From: an uncultured Oscillospiraceae bacterium
Lineage (GTDB): Bacteria; Bacillota; Clostridia; Oscillospirales; Ruminococcaceae
NCBI GenBank assembly: GCA_950097605.1
Contig: CATNEU010000030.1
Location: 1-9,540, forward strand
Direction of reading: 5' to 3'
Length of the DNA: 9,540 nucleotides
Positions within the stretch are counted from its first letter, which is position 1. Each line of letters begins with the position of its first letter. This document shows, piece by piece, positions 1 to 7,194 of this stretch. The notes below the pieces were generated by a model. It searched no databases. It was not told the DNA's origin and saw only the letters and a program-made list of their open reading frames with translations. The position numbers and the translations under genes are program-made.

Positions 1-713
1 TTCAAACAGTCGTGGAAAATACGGTAGCACTCCCGCTCGCTGATAAAAGCGGCGGCGGCTATTTCCGCAACCGAAAACTTTTCGGCGCAATGTTTGTGTA
101 TAAAGGACATCATCATTTTAATTTTGTCGCTGGCGCGCGCGTTTCCGTCCTTTTTTCGTCCCGACGGGTTTGCCATTGCAAGCAGCTCGCACCAAATTTG
201 GGACAGGGCCGACCGCAATTGTATTTCATAGGCAAAGCCGTCTTCCGGCAGCGCAAAGGATTGGCGGATCAGATCCAGCAGAGGCTGGTGTTCCGGCCGG
301 TCCGGAAACAGGCCGATGAGCTCGGTAGCGGGATCTGTAATCAGGGGTATGACGTATTTGTGGTCGATGGCGCTTCCGCTGTGCCCGCCAATCAGCGAGG
401 GATCAAACAGATGCAGGTATGCCGTTACCGGCTGCACGCCGTCCGCCGCTTTGGAAGTGTGGAGCACATTGGAATTCACAAATCCCGCCGAACCGGTGGG
501 GAAGAGGATTTTCCCCTGCGGCGTATCGTATTCCAGCACGCCCTGCTCCATCCAAAAGAGTTCTACTTCCTTGTGCCAATGCCACGGCGTCTGCCGGCTG
601 ATAAACTGGTCCAATTCCACACGGGAAGCGATGTATGGAAATTCCGGTGCAAAATCCGGCAGGATTTCCTCGTGGCTTCCCTGCTTGAGCGCGATGCCGC
701 GAATCGTCTTCAC
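1..713 (-). CDS. AraC-family transcriptional regulator with N-terminal cupin domain (partial, 3' end outside window)
   Basis: The visible 237 codons read from a GTG start at 713 and run off the left edge. Residues about 20-100 look like the AraC-type cupin sensor, with the hallmark PWHWHKEVELFW at 43-54 (histidines 45 and 47), an FPTG loop at 71-74 and a second histidine region NSNVLHTSK at 80-88. A linker follows (about 105-195). The first helix-turn-helix of the AraC DNA-binding domain begins near 213 (FSVAEIAAAAFISERECYRI); the second HTH lies outside the window. In this family the cupin senses a small ligand, often a sugar, and the HTH pair binds DNA; the ligand here is unknown. The start was chosen because a GGGGG stretch sits 8 nt upstream; another in-frame GTG at 722 would overlap that site. 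The gene is divergent from the secreted-protein pair at 1096, which makes it a candidate regulator of that pair (inference). Confidence 0.88.
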   Translation of the reverse strand, partial: MKTIRGIALKQGSHEEILPDFAPEFPYIASRVELDQFISRQTPWHWHKEVELFWMEQGVLEYDTPQGKILFPTGSAGFVNSNVLHTSKAADGVQPVTAYLHLFDPSLIGGHSGSAIDHKYVIPLITDPATELIGLFPDRPEHQPLLDLIRQSFALPEDGFAYEIQLRSALSQIWCELLAMANPSGRKKDGNARASDKIKMMMSFIHKHCAEKFSVAEIAAAAFISERECYRIFHDCL

Positions 714-759
714 AATTGCCACCCCCGTTCCAGTCGGTAATTGAAATGCCTCTGCGCGG

Positions 760-776
760 GCTGCACTTAGTGCAGC
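760..776. promoter_or_regulatory. Operator-like palindrome in the AraC-gene leader
   Basis: GCTGCAC-TTA-GTGCAGC is a perfect 7-bp inverted repeat around a 3-bp centre. It lies a few bases downstream of the predicted transcription start of the AraC-family gene, a typical place for a repressor or autoregulatory operator. It could instead fold as a small RNA hairpin, but no T-run follows, so it is not a terminator. Confidence 0.4.
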
Positions 777-786
777 GGCTGTTTAT

Positions 787-815
787 ATTATACCCAAATC
801 CAAAAAAGAGGACAA
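787..815 (-). promoter_or_regulatory. Predicted sigma-A-type promoter of the AraC-family gene
   Basis: On the minus strand a perfect TATAAT (792 to 787) lies 17 bp downstream of TTGTCC (815 to 810), which matches TTGACA at 4 of 6 positions. Transcription would start near 780, leaving a leader of about 67 nt before the GTG at 713. Confidence 0.6.
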
Positions 816-868
816 GTAGCCAACCGCATTAAAAACAAACGCACAGGACAGCATAAAAATCCCAATTC

Positions 869-902
869 AAAAACAGCCGTGCCCTGCGAGGCGGCTGTTT
901 TT
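869..902. terminator. Terminator-like hairpin in the divergent intergenic region
   Basis: The arms AAAAACAGCCG (869-879) and CGGCTGTTTTT (892-902) are perfectly complementary around a 12-nt loop. A run of seven T follows on the plus strand (898-904) and five on the minus strand, so it could act in both directions. No gene I can identify ends here: both neighbouring genes start on either side of it. It may insulate the two divergent promoters or end an unannotated short transcript. Confidence 0.6.
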
Positions 903-1012
903 TTGCAGGCAAATGTAGCAGCTTCTATTACAAACTGGAGAATTTGTTGCACAAATATGCATATGCCCATCTGGTCATAAAGCGGAAATTCCGCATCTTG
1001 TTCCGCGTTTTG

Positions 1013-1041
1013 TTTACAATTGCTTGAAATGGTGATATTTT
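1013..1041 (+). promoter_or_regulatory. Predicted promoter of the tandem secreted-protein genes
   Basis: TTTACA (1013-1018, 5 of 6 to the -35 consensus) is separated by 17 bp from TATTTT (1036-1041, 4 of 6 to the -10 consensus). It would start transcription about 48 nt upstream of the ATG at 1096. The weak -10 suggests modest or activator-assisted expression. Confidence 0.45.
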
Positions 1042-1095
1042 GGGGATATACGAATGATTTTGCAATCCAGACGACTGAAATGGAGGGGAAGACAA

Positions 1096-2133
1096 ATGAA
1101 AAAGAGAAGATGTACACGGATTGTGGCGGCTTTGCTCTGTGCGGCTATGCTGGCGCCGGCGACAGGAAGCGCGCTGGCGCAGACCGCCCAGACCGGCGCC
1201 GTGCAGCAAACGGCGGCGGAACAGGAGCGGTTCTATGGCGAGCATCTTGGGTGGACGTCCACAAGTGTGAATTGGAGTTTGGATTCCAGCTTTGGGTTAA
1301 ACGCCAACGTGGATTATGCATCCGGCAATCTATACCTGGAGATAGGGAATCCATGCAGGGCCTTTAAATTGGCATACAACGCGCAGGATGAAGGCGCCAC
1401 GAATTTCGGCAATCGTATCACGTCCACCTATCACCAGACGATTCTGCCGGACGCATCGGGAAACCGGATGATCCACACCCGCGACGACGGGCAGAAGGAA
1501 TACCTAGAAAAGCGAGTCGACGACGAGGGCGCGACCTGGTGGGGATGGTTCAAGCAGCAGCCGAACGGGGAATTGGATTTAGACGGCTTTGGGCGTGATA
1601 TCTATGGTGTGGATGGATACCTCCGCCAAACCAGGATTCCCTGGCTTGCCTATCTGGAGCTGATGCAGATTTACAGAGACCCGCAGGGCAATGTCACGGG
1701 TACAAGTGCGCATTTTGATGGTTCTCAGGGGGAATCCCTGCGGGTGGAGCTGGACAACTTTTCATTGAACGGACAGCAGCGTTCTGTAGAGATGCGGTAC
1801 TATGATGTTGGCAATCTAACCTATATCGCGCACTTTGGATACGACCAAAGCGGCAATCTCTGCGAGATACAGATGACGGACGGGCTGCACGACGTATTGC
1901 ACTATGTGTTTTCCTATGAAGACCGTTCTTCACGTATAACCCAGGTTACAAATGTTTTGACAGGCGAAGGGATCTCCTATCGGTATACGCAGATTGGTGG
2001 GCGCTATAAGGTCACCTTTATGGAAAAAGCCGATGCGAATGGCAATATGCTCGACCAGACACAGTTCGGCTATGGAGACGGACAGACGGTACTCATTGAT
2101 AAAAACGGCAATGTGACGGTGAAAACCTACTAA
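1096..2133 (+). CDS. Secreted RHS/YD-repeat-like protein, copy 1
   Basis: The protein has 345 aa. The ATG at 1096 is preceded by GGAGGGG at a spacing of 7 nt and opens a classic signal peptide: KKRR, a hydrophobic core, then GSALA with likely cleavage after residue 28, so export through Sec is expected. The mature part resembles the front of RHS/YD-repeat proteins: DYASGNL (73-79), KLAYNAQ (91-97), EYLEKRVDDEGATWWG (125-140), a YD-like FGYDQSGNL (247-255) and a terminal DKNGNVTVKTY (335-345). RHS proteins normally continue from such a sequence into a long YD barrel and a variable C-terminal tip; here the frame stops, and no RHS-like sequence follows the stop codon. There is no cell-wall anchor motif and no second membrane segment. 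The next gene is a paralogue 73 bp downstream with no terminator between, so they are probably co-transcribed. Function is unknown; a beta-rich secreted or surface protein is my best reading. Third-codon positions look less GC-biased than in the ABC and pfk genes. Confidence 0.8.
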   Translation: MKKRRCTRIVAALLCAAMLAPATGSALAQTAQTGAVQQTAAEQERFYGEHLGWTSTSVNWSLDSSFGLNANVDYASGNLYLEIGNPCRAFKLAYNAQDEGATNFGNRITSTYHQTILPDASGNRMIHTRDDGQKEYLEKRVDDEGATWWGWFKQQPNGELDLDGFGRDIYGVDGYLRQTRIPWLAYLELMQIYRDPQGNVTGTSAHFDGSQGESLRVELDNFSLNGQQRSVEMRYYDVGNLTYIAHFGYDQSGNLCEIQMTDGLHDVLHYVFSYEDRSSRITQVTNVLTGEGISYRYTQIGGRYKVTFMEKADANGNMLDQTQFGYGDGQTVLIDKNGNVTVKTY

Positions 2134-2206
2134 GCCCTGCGCCTAAAACAAGGACCATTTTGTGTACGGATGAAACTATTTGAACGGACAGAATGGAGGG
2201 TGCATT

Positions 2207-3232
2207 GTGAGAAATAAAACACTGCGGGCCGCTGCGGCGGTTCTGTGCGTGGCGCTGCTGCTGCCGGCCGCAGATACAGCGTTTGCCGGAGTTTCTTCGT
2301 CAGCCGCGGCGCAGCAGGCGGAAAGCGCGCAGCCGACGGAAAAGGAAATACTCTATGGTGCGCATATGGGGTATACGGACACCGGCTTGGGGTGGGATAT
2401 AGGATCCAACTATCCCGCTGAGGCAAGAGTGGATTATATAACCGGGAATCTATGCGTCAACCTGAACGTGGACAATACTTTTTACAAGATCGCCTATAAT
2501 TCGCAGGGTACGGATACTACGATATTGGGCAACAACTTCACCTGCAATTACACGCAGTCGCTGAAGCCCTATCAAAAAGGCTCGGACGACGTTCTTGTGT
2601 ATTCGGATGAATGCGGGAAAAAAGAGTACCTGGAAAAGACGGTGGATGCAGAGGGGGCCACCTGGTGGGGCAGCTTCGCACTGCAGCCCAATGGGGACCG
2701 CAGCGGCGGGCATGATCAAATTTTCGATGCGCTTGGAAGGGTGCAGCAAATCAGGATTCCTCATCTGGCGTATTTGGAGCTCATGCATTTTACCTACAAT
2801 CCGCTGGGACTTCTGATTCAAACAGCAGGCCAGGTCGAAGGCCAGGGTTTTGCGAGTGAAAGCCGCCTGTTTTATACTTTGATAGGGGATAGGCAGCTTC
2901 CTCTTGTGACCAGAATGGTCAATACGGGAATGCTGGACATGCTCTTTGACTATGACAGCAACGGAAATATGACATTTTGTCAAGTGGGCAATGACGCCCC
3001 GTTGGAACTGATGTATGAGAATGGTTCCTCCCGGATCTGTTGTATCCTGAATGCTGTGCGCAACCAGCGTATAACATTCGGCTATACACTGCATGATGGG
3101 TGCTACAAGGTGTCCTTTGTGAAGAAGACCGATGCGAGTGGCAATATGCTGGACCAGACGCAGTTTGCCTACGGCAATGGGCAGACGGTGATCATTGATA
3201 AAGACGGCAACGCAACTGTGAAAATCCACTGA
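2207..3232 (+). CDS. Secreted RHS/YD-repeat-like protein, copy 2 (tandem paralogue)
   Basis: The protein has 341 aa. I chose the GTG at 2207 because GGAGGG lies 6 nt upstream and the peptide then starts as a normal signal sequence (MRNKTLRAAAAVLCV..., cleavage likely after AADTAFA, residue 27); an in-frame TTG at 2180 lacks these features. It is a clear paralogue of the preceding gene along its whole length: LYGAHMGYTDTG (49-60), DYITGNL (75-81), KIAYNSQ (94-100), EYLEKTVDAEGATWWG (130-145), HLAYLELM (166-173), YD-like FDYDSNGNM (237-245) and the C-terminal DQTQFAYGNGQTVIIDKDGN. Both copies end at the same homologous residue, so the short form appears to be the natural protein rather than a random truncation. 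The central part is much more divergent than the two ends. Function unknown. The gene ends at the 40-bp palindromic terminator shared with the convergent ABC operon. Confidence 0.8.
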   Translation: MRNKTLRAAAAVLCVALLLPAADTAFAGVSSSAAAQQAESAQPTEKEILYGAHMGYTDTGLGWDIGSNYPAEARVDYITGNLCVNLNVDNTFYKIAYNSQGTDTTILGNNFTCNYTQSLKPYQKGSDDVLVYSDECGKKEYLEKTVDAEGATWWGSFALQPNGDRSGGHDQIFDALGRVQQIRIPHLAYLELMHFTYNPLGLLIQTAGQVEGQGFASESRLFYTLIGDRQLPLVTRMVNTGMLDMLFDYDSNGNMTFCQVGNDAPLELMYENGSSRICCILNAVRNQRITFGYTLHDGCYKVSFVKKTDASGNMLDQTQFAYGNGQTVIIDKDGNATVKIH

Positions 3233-3258
3233 GCGCGTGAATGCCTCCCGCGTATAGA

Positions 3259-3298
3259 AAAACCAGGGGAATCCGGATATCCGGATTCCCCTGGTTTT
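3259..3298. terminator. Bidirectional Rho-independent terminator, perfect 40-bp palindrome
   Basis: AAAACCAGGGGAATCCGGAT is followed at once by its exact reverse complement, with the axis between 3278 and 3279. The resulting RNA stem is about 18 bp with a tiny ATAT loop, flanked by A4 and T4. It sits between the stop of the secreted paralogue (3232, plus strand) and the stop of the ABC subunit (3321, minus strand), so it can terminate both convergent transcripts. Confidence 0.85.
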
Positions 3299-3320
3299 GT
3301 TGTGTCCGTATGAAATGGAA

Positions 3321-5060
3321 TTACGCATCCGTTGCAAACTGGCTGTTGTAGAGATTGGCATAGAACCCACCCTTTTCGAGAAGCTCCTCATGCCGCCCCT
3401 GCTCAATGATCCGCCCTTTGTTCATAACCAGGATGATGTCGGCTTCGCGGATCGTGGAAAGGCGGTGCGCCACAATAAAGCTGGTGCGGCCCTCCATCAT
3501 GTTTGCAAACGCCTTTTGAATGCGCAGCTCGGTGCGGGTGTCGATGCTGCTGGTCGCCTCGTCGAGAATCAGCATCGGCGGCTGGGTCAGCATCACGCGC
3601 GCGATACACAAAAGCTGCTTTTGCCCCTGCGAGATGTTGCCGCCGTCCTCGTTGATGCGGGTATTGTAGCCCTCCGGCAGGCGCTTGATAAAGCTGTGCG
3701 CATGCGCGGCCTTTGCGGCCTGCACCACTTCCTCTTCGGTCGCGCCGGGCTTTCCATAGGCTATATTTTCGCGCACCGTACCGGAGGTCAACCAAGTTTC
3801 CTGCAACACCATACCATACATGCCGCGCAGGCTGTCGCGGGTGATTTCCCGCGTGTCGACGCCGTCGACTGCAATGGTCCCCTCCCGCACATCATAAAAA
3901 CGCATGAGCAGGTTGATGATGGTGGTTTTGCCGCAGCCGGTCGGGCCGACGATGGCCACGCGGCTGCCGGGACGCGCGTGCAGGTTCAGGTTTTCTATCA
4001 GCGTCTGTTCCGGACGGTAGGAGAATGAGACGTCTGCAAGCCGCACATCCCCGTCACAGCGCTCCAGGACCAGTGCGTCCGGGCTGTCGGGCGGCTGCAC
4101 CGGCTCGTCGAGCACCTCGAATATGCGGCGCGCCGATGCAAACGCCGTTTGCAGCTCGGTTACTACGCCGGAGATTTCATTAAACGGCTTGGTATACTGG
4201 TTGGCGTAGCTTAAAAAGCTGGACAACTGCCCAACGCTGATGCCGCCGCCGATGGCGCTTATAGCGCCGATGATCCCAACCGCCGCATACACCACGCCGT
4301 TGACAAACCGCGTGCAGGGGTTGGTCATCGAGGAATAAAACTGCGCCTTGACGCCGCAGGTATACAGGCGGCTGTTGATCTCGTCGAACCGGCTTTCGGC
4401 GCGCTGCTCATAGCCGAACGCCTTGACCACTTTTTGGCTGCCGATCATCTCTTCCACAAAGCCGCCCATCTCGCCGCGCACTTCGGATTGCTCGCGAAAC
4501 ATACTGTGGGAACGCTTCGCAATAAACGATGCGACGAACAGAGAAAGCGGCGTGAGCACCACGACAACCAGTGTGATCGGCGGGTTGACCGAGAGCATGA
4601 ACAGCAGCGTGCCCAGTATGGTGATCACGCCGGTGAACAACTGGGAAAAGCCCTGCAACAGCCCGTCGGACACCTGATCAATGTCCACGGTCACCCGGCT
4701 GATCAGGTCGCCGTGCGCGTGGCCGTCGATATAGGAGAGCGGGACATCTGCCAGCTTGCCGAATACTTCGGTGCGCAGGTCCTTCACGGTGCGGTAGGTC
4801 ACTTGATTGGTGCAAAGCGTCATGAGCCATTGAAACAGCGCGCCGCCGGCAATGGTGCCGCCCAGCAACAGCAGGATTTTTGCAAGCCCCGCAAAATCCA
4901 CTTCGCGCGGGCCGATAATCAGGTCCACGCCGTCGCCGATCAGGATGGGGCCTGCGAGCGTAAGCCCGATGCTGAGGATCCCGCACGCCAATGCGGCGAT
5001 TAAAAAGCCCGCATAGGGTTTTACATAGTGCAAAATGCGTTTGATAAGCGCCTTTGTCAT
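3321..5060 (-). CDS. ABC exporter half-transporter, catalytic subunit (YheH/BmrD-like)
   Basis: The protein has 579 aa in the usual exporter order: a six-helix transmembrane domain (about 1-310) followed by an ATP-binding domain. The ATP-binding motifs are complete for catalysis: Walker A GPTGCGKTT (372-380), Q-loop Q420, Walker B MLILDE with catalytic Glu501, D-loop SSID, and switch His532 in IVAHRLSTI. The signature is ISQGQ (476-480) instead of LSGGQ, a change seen in heterodimeric exporters. It pairs with the upstream gene, whose Walker B and H-switch are degenerate. The ATG at 5060 overlaps the upstream stop (ATGA, 4 bp), so translation is probably coupled; GGGGAGG lies about 10 nt upstream. 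Family members export drugs, peptides or lipid-like molecules across the cytoplasmic membrane; the substrate cannot be read from sequence. The gene ends just before the shared palindromic terminator. Confidence 0.92.
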   Translation of the reverse strand: MTKALIKRILHYVKPYAGFLIAALACGILSIGLTLAGPILIGDGVDLIIGPREVDFAGLAKILLLLGGTIAGGALFQWLMTLCTNQVTYRTVKDLRTEVFGKLADVPLSYIDGHAHGDLISRVTVDIDQVSDGLLQGFSQLFTGVITILGTLLFMLSVNPPITLVVVVLTPLSLFVASFIAKRSHSMFREQSEVRGEMGGFVEEMIGSQKVVKAFGYEQRAESRFDEINSRLYTCGVKAQFYSSMTNPCTRFVNGVVYAAVGIIGAISAIGGGISVGQLSSFLSYANQYTKPFNEISGVVTELQTAFASARRIFEVLDEPVQPPDSPDALVLERCDGDVRLADVSFSYRPEQTLIENLNLHARPGSRVAIVGPTGCGKTTIINLLMRFYDVREGTIAVDGVDTREITRDSLRGMYGMVLQETWLTSGTVRENIAYGKPGATEEEVVQAAKAAHAHSFIKRLPEGYNTRINEDGGNISQGQKQLLCIARVMLTQPPMLILDEATSSIDTRTELRIQKAFANMMEGRTSFIVAHRLSTIREADIILVMNKGRIIEQGRHEELLEKGGFYANLYNSQFATDA

Positions 5061-6793
5061 TTCCCATTCGCCTCCCCGCCCAGCTGTGACTGGCAGATTT
5101 CCCGATACACTGCGCAGGACGCCAGCAGCGTGTCGTGCGTGCCGATGCCGGCGATCTCGCCGTCGTCCAGAACGATGATCTTGTCGGCATTTTTGATGGT
5201 GCTGGCGCGTTGCGAGACCATGAGGACCGTCATGTCCTTTGTATCCTGCGCGATGGCGCGGCGCAGCGCGGCGTCGGTCGCGAAATCGAGCGCGCTTGCG
5301 CTGTCGTCCAGGATCAGAATTTCGGGGCTGCCAACCAACGCCCTCGCAATTGTGAGACGTTGCTTTTGCCCGCCCGAAAGGTTTTTGCCGCCTTGCAGGA
5401 TATTCGTGTCGAGCCCCTGCGGCAGACTTTGCACAAATTCGGCAGCCTGCGCGGTGGCAATGGCCCGTTTGATCTGTTCATCACTCGCTTCCGGGTCTCG
5501 CCAGCGCATGTTTTCGCGCACGCTGCCGGTAAACAGCACGGCTTTCTGCGGCACGATGCCGCACTTTTTTCGCAAGATGTGCAATGGATATGCACGTATA
5601 TCCACGCCGTCGATGCAGATACGTCCCTGTGCAACGTCGTAAAACCGCGGAATCAGATTCACAAGCGTGGATTTGCCCGCGCCGGTGCCGCCAATGATGC
5701 CGATGGTCTCGCCCGGCGCAATGGCGGCGGAGATAGCGCGCAGTGCGTATTCACCGCCGCTGTAGGAAAACGATACGTCTTCAAACGAGATGCGCGGCGC
5801 GCCCGGCACAGGCCGGATGTGCGCTGCGTCGTTGGCGGGTTCCGCAACCGAAGGCGCGGTTGCAAGAACTTCCGCAACGCGTGCGGCCGAAGCCGAGGCC
5901 TTAGTGAAAATCACCACAAGGTTGGCCACCACGACGAGCGCCAGGAGGATCTGTGTCATATAGTTGACGAAGGCAATGATTTGCCCCTGCGACAGCGCCC
6001 CGTCATATACGCGCATCCCGCCGAACCAGAGCACTGCGACGATTGACAGGTTCATGATTAAAAAGGTCAGCGGGTTGAGCAGCGCCGAGATTTTACCAAC
6101 GGTGACCGAAGACCGCGCGAGCGCATCGCTGGCTTCATCGAAACGGTTCTGCTCGCTTTTCTGCTTGGAAAACGCGCGGATGACCCGCACGCCCTCCAGG
6201 TTTTCGCGTGTGATCAGCGAAATGCGGTCGAGCTTTTTCTGGATACCTCGGTAAAACGGCACGGAACGGCTCATCACCAGCCAGAGCACCAGCGCGACCA
6301 GCGGCGTCGCCGCCAAAAACACCAGCGAGAGCTTCAAGTCGAGCAGCATTGCCATAACCGCCGAGCCCACCACTAGAAACGGTGCGCGAATGGCCAGACG
6401 GATCAGCATGGCCACGCCGACCTGCAGTTGATTGACGTCGTTGGTCAGCCGGGTGATGAGCGACGAGGTGCCGATGCGGTCCACTTCGGCGTGCGAGAGC
6501 GCGTTGATATGGGCATAGAGCTCCCGGCGCACGATGGTGCCGAAGCCCTGGGAGGCCTTTGCCGCATAGTATTGACAGGTGAGCGCACAGCCGAGGCCCA
6601 CCACGCCGAGCAGCACCATCAGTCCGCCCATCCGCAGTACATAGGCGATGTCGCGGCCCGCGATTCCCACGTCGATAATCCTGGCCATAACAAGCGGCAC
6701 CAGCAGCTCGAAAATGGCTTCCATGAGCTTGAACAGCGGGCCTAAGATCACCTCTTTTTTGAAGTCCTTCAAATAGCGTCCGAGTTTGAACAT
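5057..6793 (-). CDS. ABC exporter half-transporter, degenerate-site subunit (YheI/BmrC-like)
   Basis: The protein has 578 aa. The N-terminal half (about 1-320) is a six-helix transmembrane domain starting with the family-typical KKEVILGPLFKLMEAIFELL; the C-terminal half binds ATP. Walker A is GGTGAGKST (368-376), Q-loop Q416, and signature LSGGQ (472-476) is canonical. Walker B reads LILDDSAS, so the catalytic Glu is Asp497, and the switch His is Gln528 (VSQRAST). Together with the partner's ISQGQ these changes all map to one composite ATP site, the layout of asymmetric heterodimeric exporters such as BmrCD or TM287/288. It is the first gene of a two-gene operon. The ATG at 6793 fits the family N-terminus, although its ribosome binding site is poor: the best purine run (GGAAAGG) is about 18-20 nt upstream. 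Substrate unknown; multidrug or peptide export is the usual guess. Confidence 0.92.
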   Translation of the reverse strand: MFKLGRYLKDFKKEVILGPLFKLMEAIFELLVPLVMARIIDVGIAGRDIAYVLRMGGLMVLLGVVGLGCALTCQYYAAKASQGFGTIVRRELYAHINALSHAEVDRIGTSSLITRLTNDVNQLQVGVAMLIRLAIRAPFLVVGSAVMAMLLDLKLSLVFLAATPLVALVLWLVMSRSVPFYRGIQKKLDRISLITRENLEGVRVIRAFSKQKSEQNRFDEASDALARSSVTVGKISALLNPLTFLIMNLSIVAVLWFGGMRVYDGALSQGQIIAFVNYMTQILLALVVVANLVVIFTKASASAARVAEVLATAPSVAEPANDAAHIRPVPGAPRISFEDVSFSYSGGEYALRAISAAIAPGETIGIIGGTGAGKSTLVNLIPRFYDVAQGRICIDGVDIRAYPLHILRKKCGIVPQKAVLFTGSVRENMRWRDPEASDEQIKRAIATAQAAEFVQSLPQGLDTNILQGGKNLSGGQKQRLTIARALVGSPEILILDDSASALDFATDAALRRAIAQDTKDMTVLMVSQRASTIKNADKIIVLDDGEIAGIGTHDTLLASCAVYREICQSQLGGEANGK

Positions 6794-6849
6794 AGGAGAA
6801 ATCCCAACCTTTCCAATGGGGGATATATCTGTTTTGCACAGCTTGCTCT

Positions 6850-6878
6850 ATTTTAAATCAAAAATGGCAAAATTACAA
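6850..6878 (-). promoter_or_regulatory. Predicted promoter of the ABC exporter operon
   Basis: On the minus strand TTGTAA (6878 to 6873) and TAAAAT (6855 to 6850, 5 of 6 to the -10 consensus) are exactly 17 bp apart in AT-rich sequence. The predicted start is near 6843, giving a leader of about 50 nt before the ATG at 6793. The promoter lies immediately outside the large inverted-repeat element. Confidence 0.6.
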
Positions 6879-6930
6879 ATTGAATATTGTGTTTTATTAC
6901 TTTTTATCTATAGATTCGTCTGTTTTGCAG

Positions 6931-7095
6931 TTTGTCGCTCGGGCGTGCTGTGGGCCTTTCCTTTTCGTATAATAGGCTTTGTTTATAGCTCTTTGATGTA
7001 TTTATTCTTTCGTTTGTCGCTCGGGCGTGCTGTGGGCCTTTCCTTTTCGTATAATAGGCTTTGTTTATAGCTTTTGGATGCATTTATTCTTTTCG
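6931..7095 (+). repeat. Two direct repeats of 82-83 bp plus start of a third (left half)
   Basis: 6931-6990 and 7013-7072 are identical over 60 bp, beginning TTTGTCGCTCGGGCGTGC; the remaining 22-23 bp are near-identical. The third block at 7096 shares only its first 15 bp before diverging to the GGCCGCGAC variant. Each full copy has a GC-rich head and an AT-rich tail that contains a TATAAT hexamer (6968-6973, 7050-7055) but no -35 partner at a usable distance. Confidence 0.9.
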
Positions 7096-7114
7096 TTTGT
7101 CGCTCGGGCCGCGA

Positions 7115-7162
7115 CCGGCCCATCCTTTTTGGGGCGGCCCAAAAAGGATGCAAAAAGGCCGG
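7115..7162. repeat. Left-half hairpin, terminator-like
   Basis: CATCCTTTTTGGG (7121-7133) pairs perfectly with CCCAAAAAGGATG (7138-7150) around a 4-nt loop. An outer CCGGCC/GGCCGG stem (7115-7120 with 7157-7162) encloses it, leaving a CAAAAA bulge. It occupies the same place in the left half as the 7539-7565 hairpin in the right half. Confidence 0.75.
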
Positions 7163-7163
7163 C

Positions 7164-7194
7164 CAAGGGGGCTAACGGCTCCGCTCCATTGGAC
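7164..7194 (+). repeat. Inner inverted-repeat arm, left
   Basis: CAAGGGG (7164-7170), a 13-nt spacer and CTCCATTGGAC (7184-7194) recur as an inverted copy at 7496-7526 with the same spacer length but a different spacer sequence. Confidence 0.85.

Noticed and set aside
12..740. Open frame of 242 codons on the plus strand opposite the AraC gene
   Set aside because: The minus strand encodes a clear AraC-family protein with promoter and start site; the plus-strand peptide has no recognisable features and is an antisense shadow.
1054..1095. Upstream start for the first secreted protein
   Set aside because: It would put a non-signal peptide stretch before KKRR; the ATG at 1096 has GGAGGGG at ideal spacing and a standard signal peptide.
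1096..3232. Polymorphic RHS toxin with immunity gene
   Set aside because: There is no long YD repeat region, no PxxxxDPxG-type core end, no variable tip and no small immunity-like gene after either copy.
6968..7055. Promoters at the two TATAAT hexamers in the direct repeats
   Set aside because: No -35-like hexamer lies 16-18 bp upstream, no TG extended -10 is present, and no gene follows on the plus strand.
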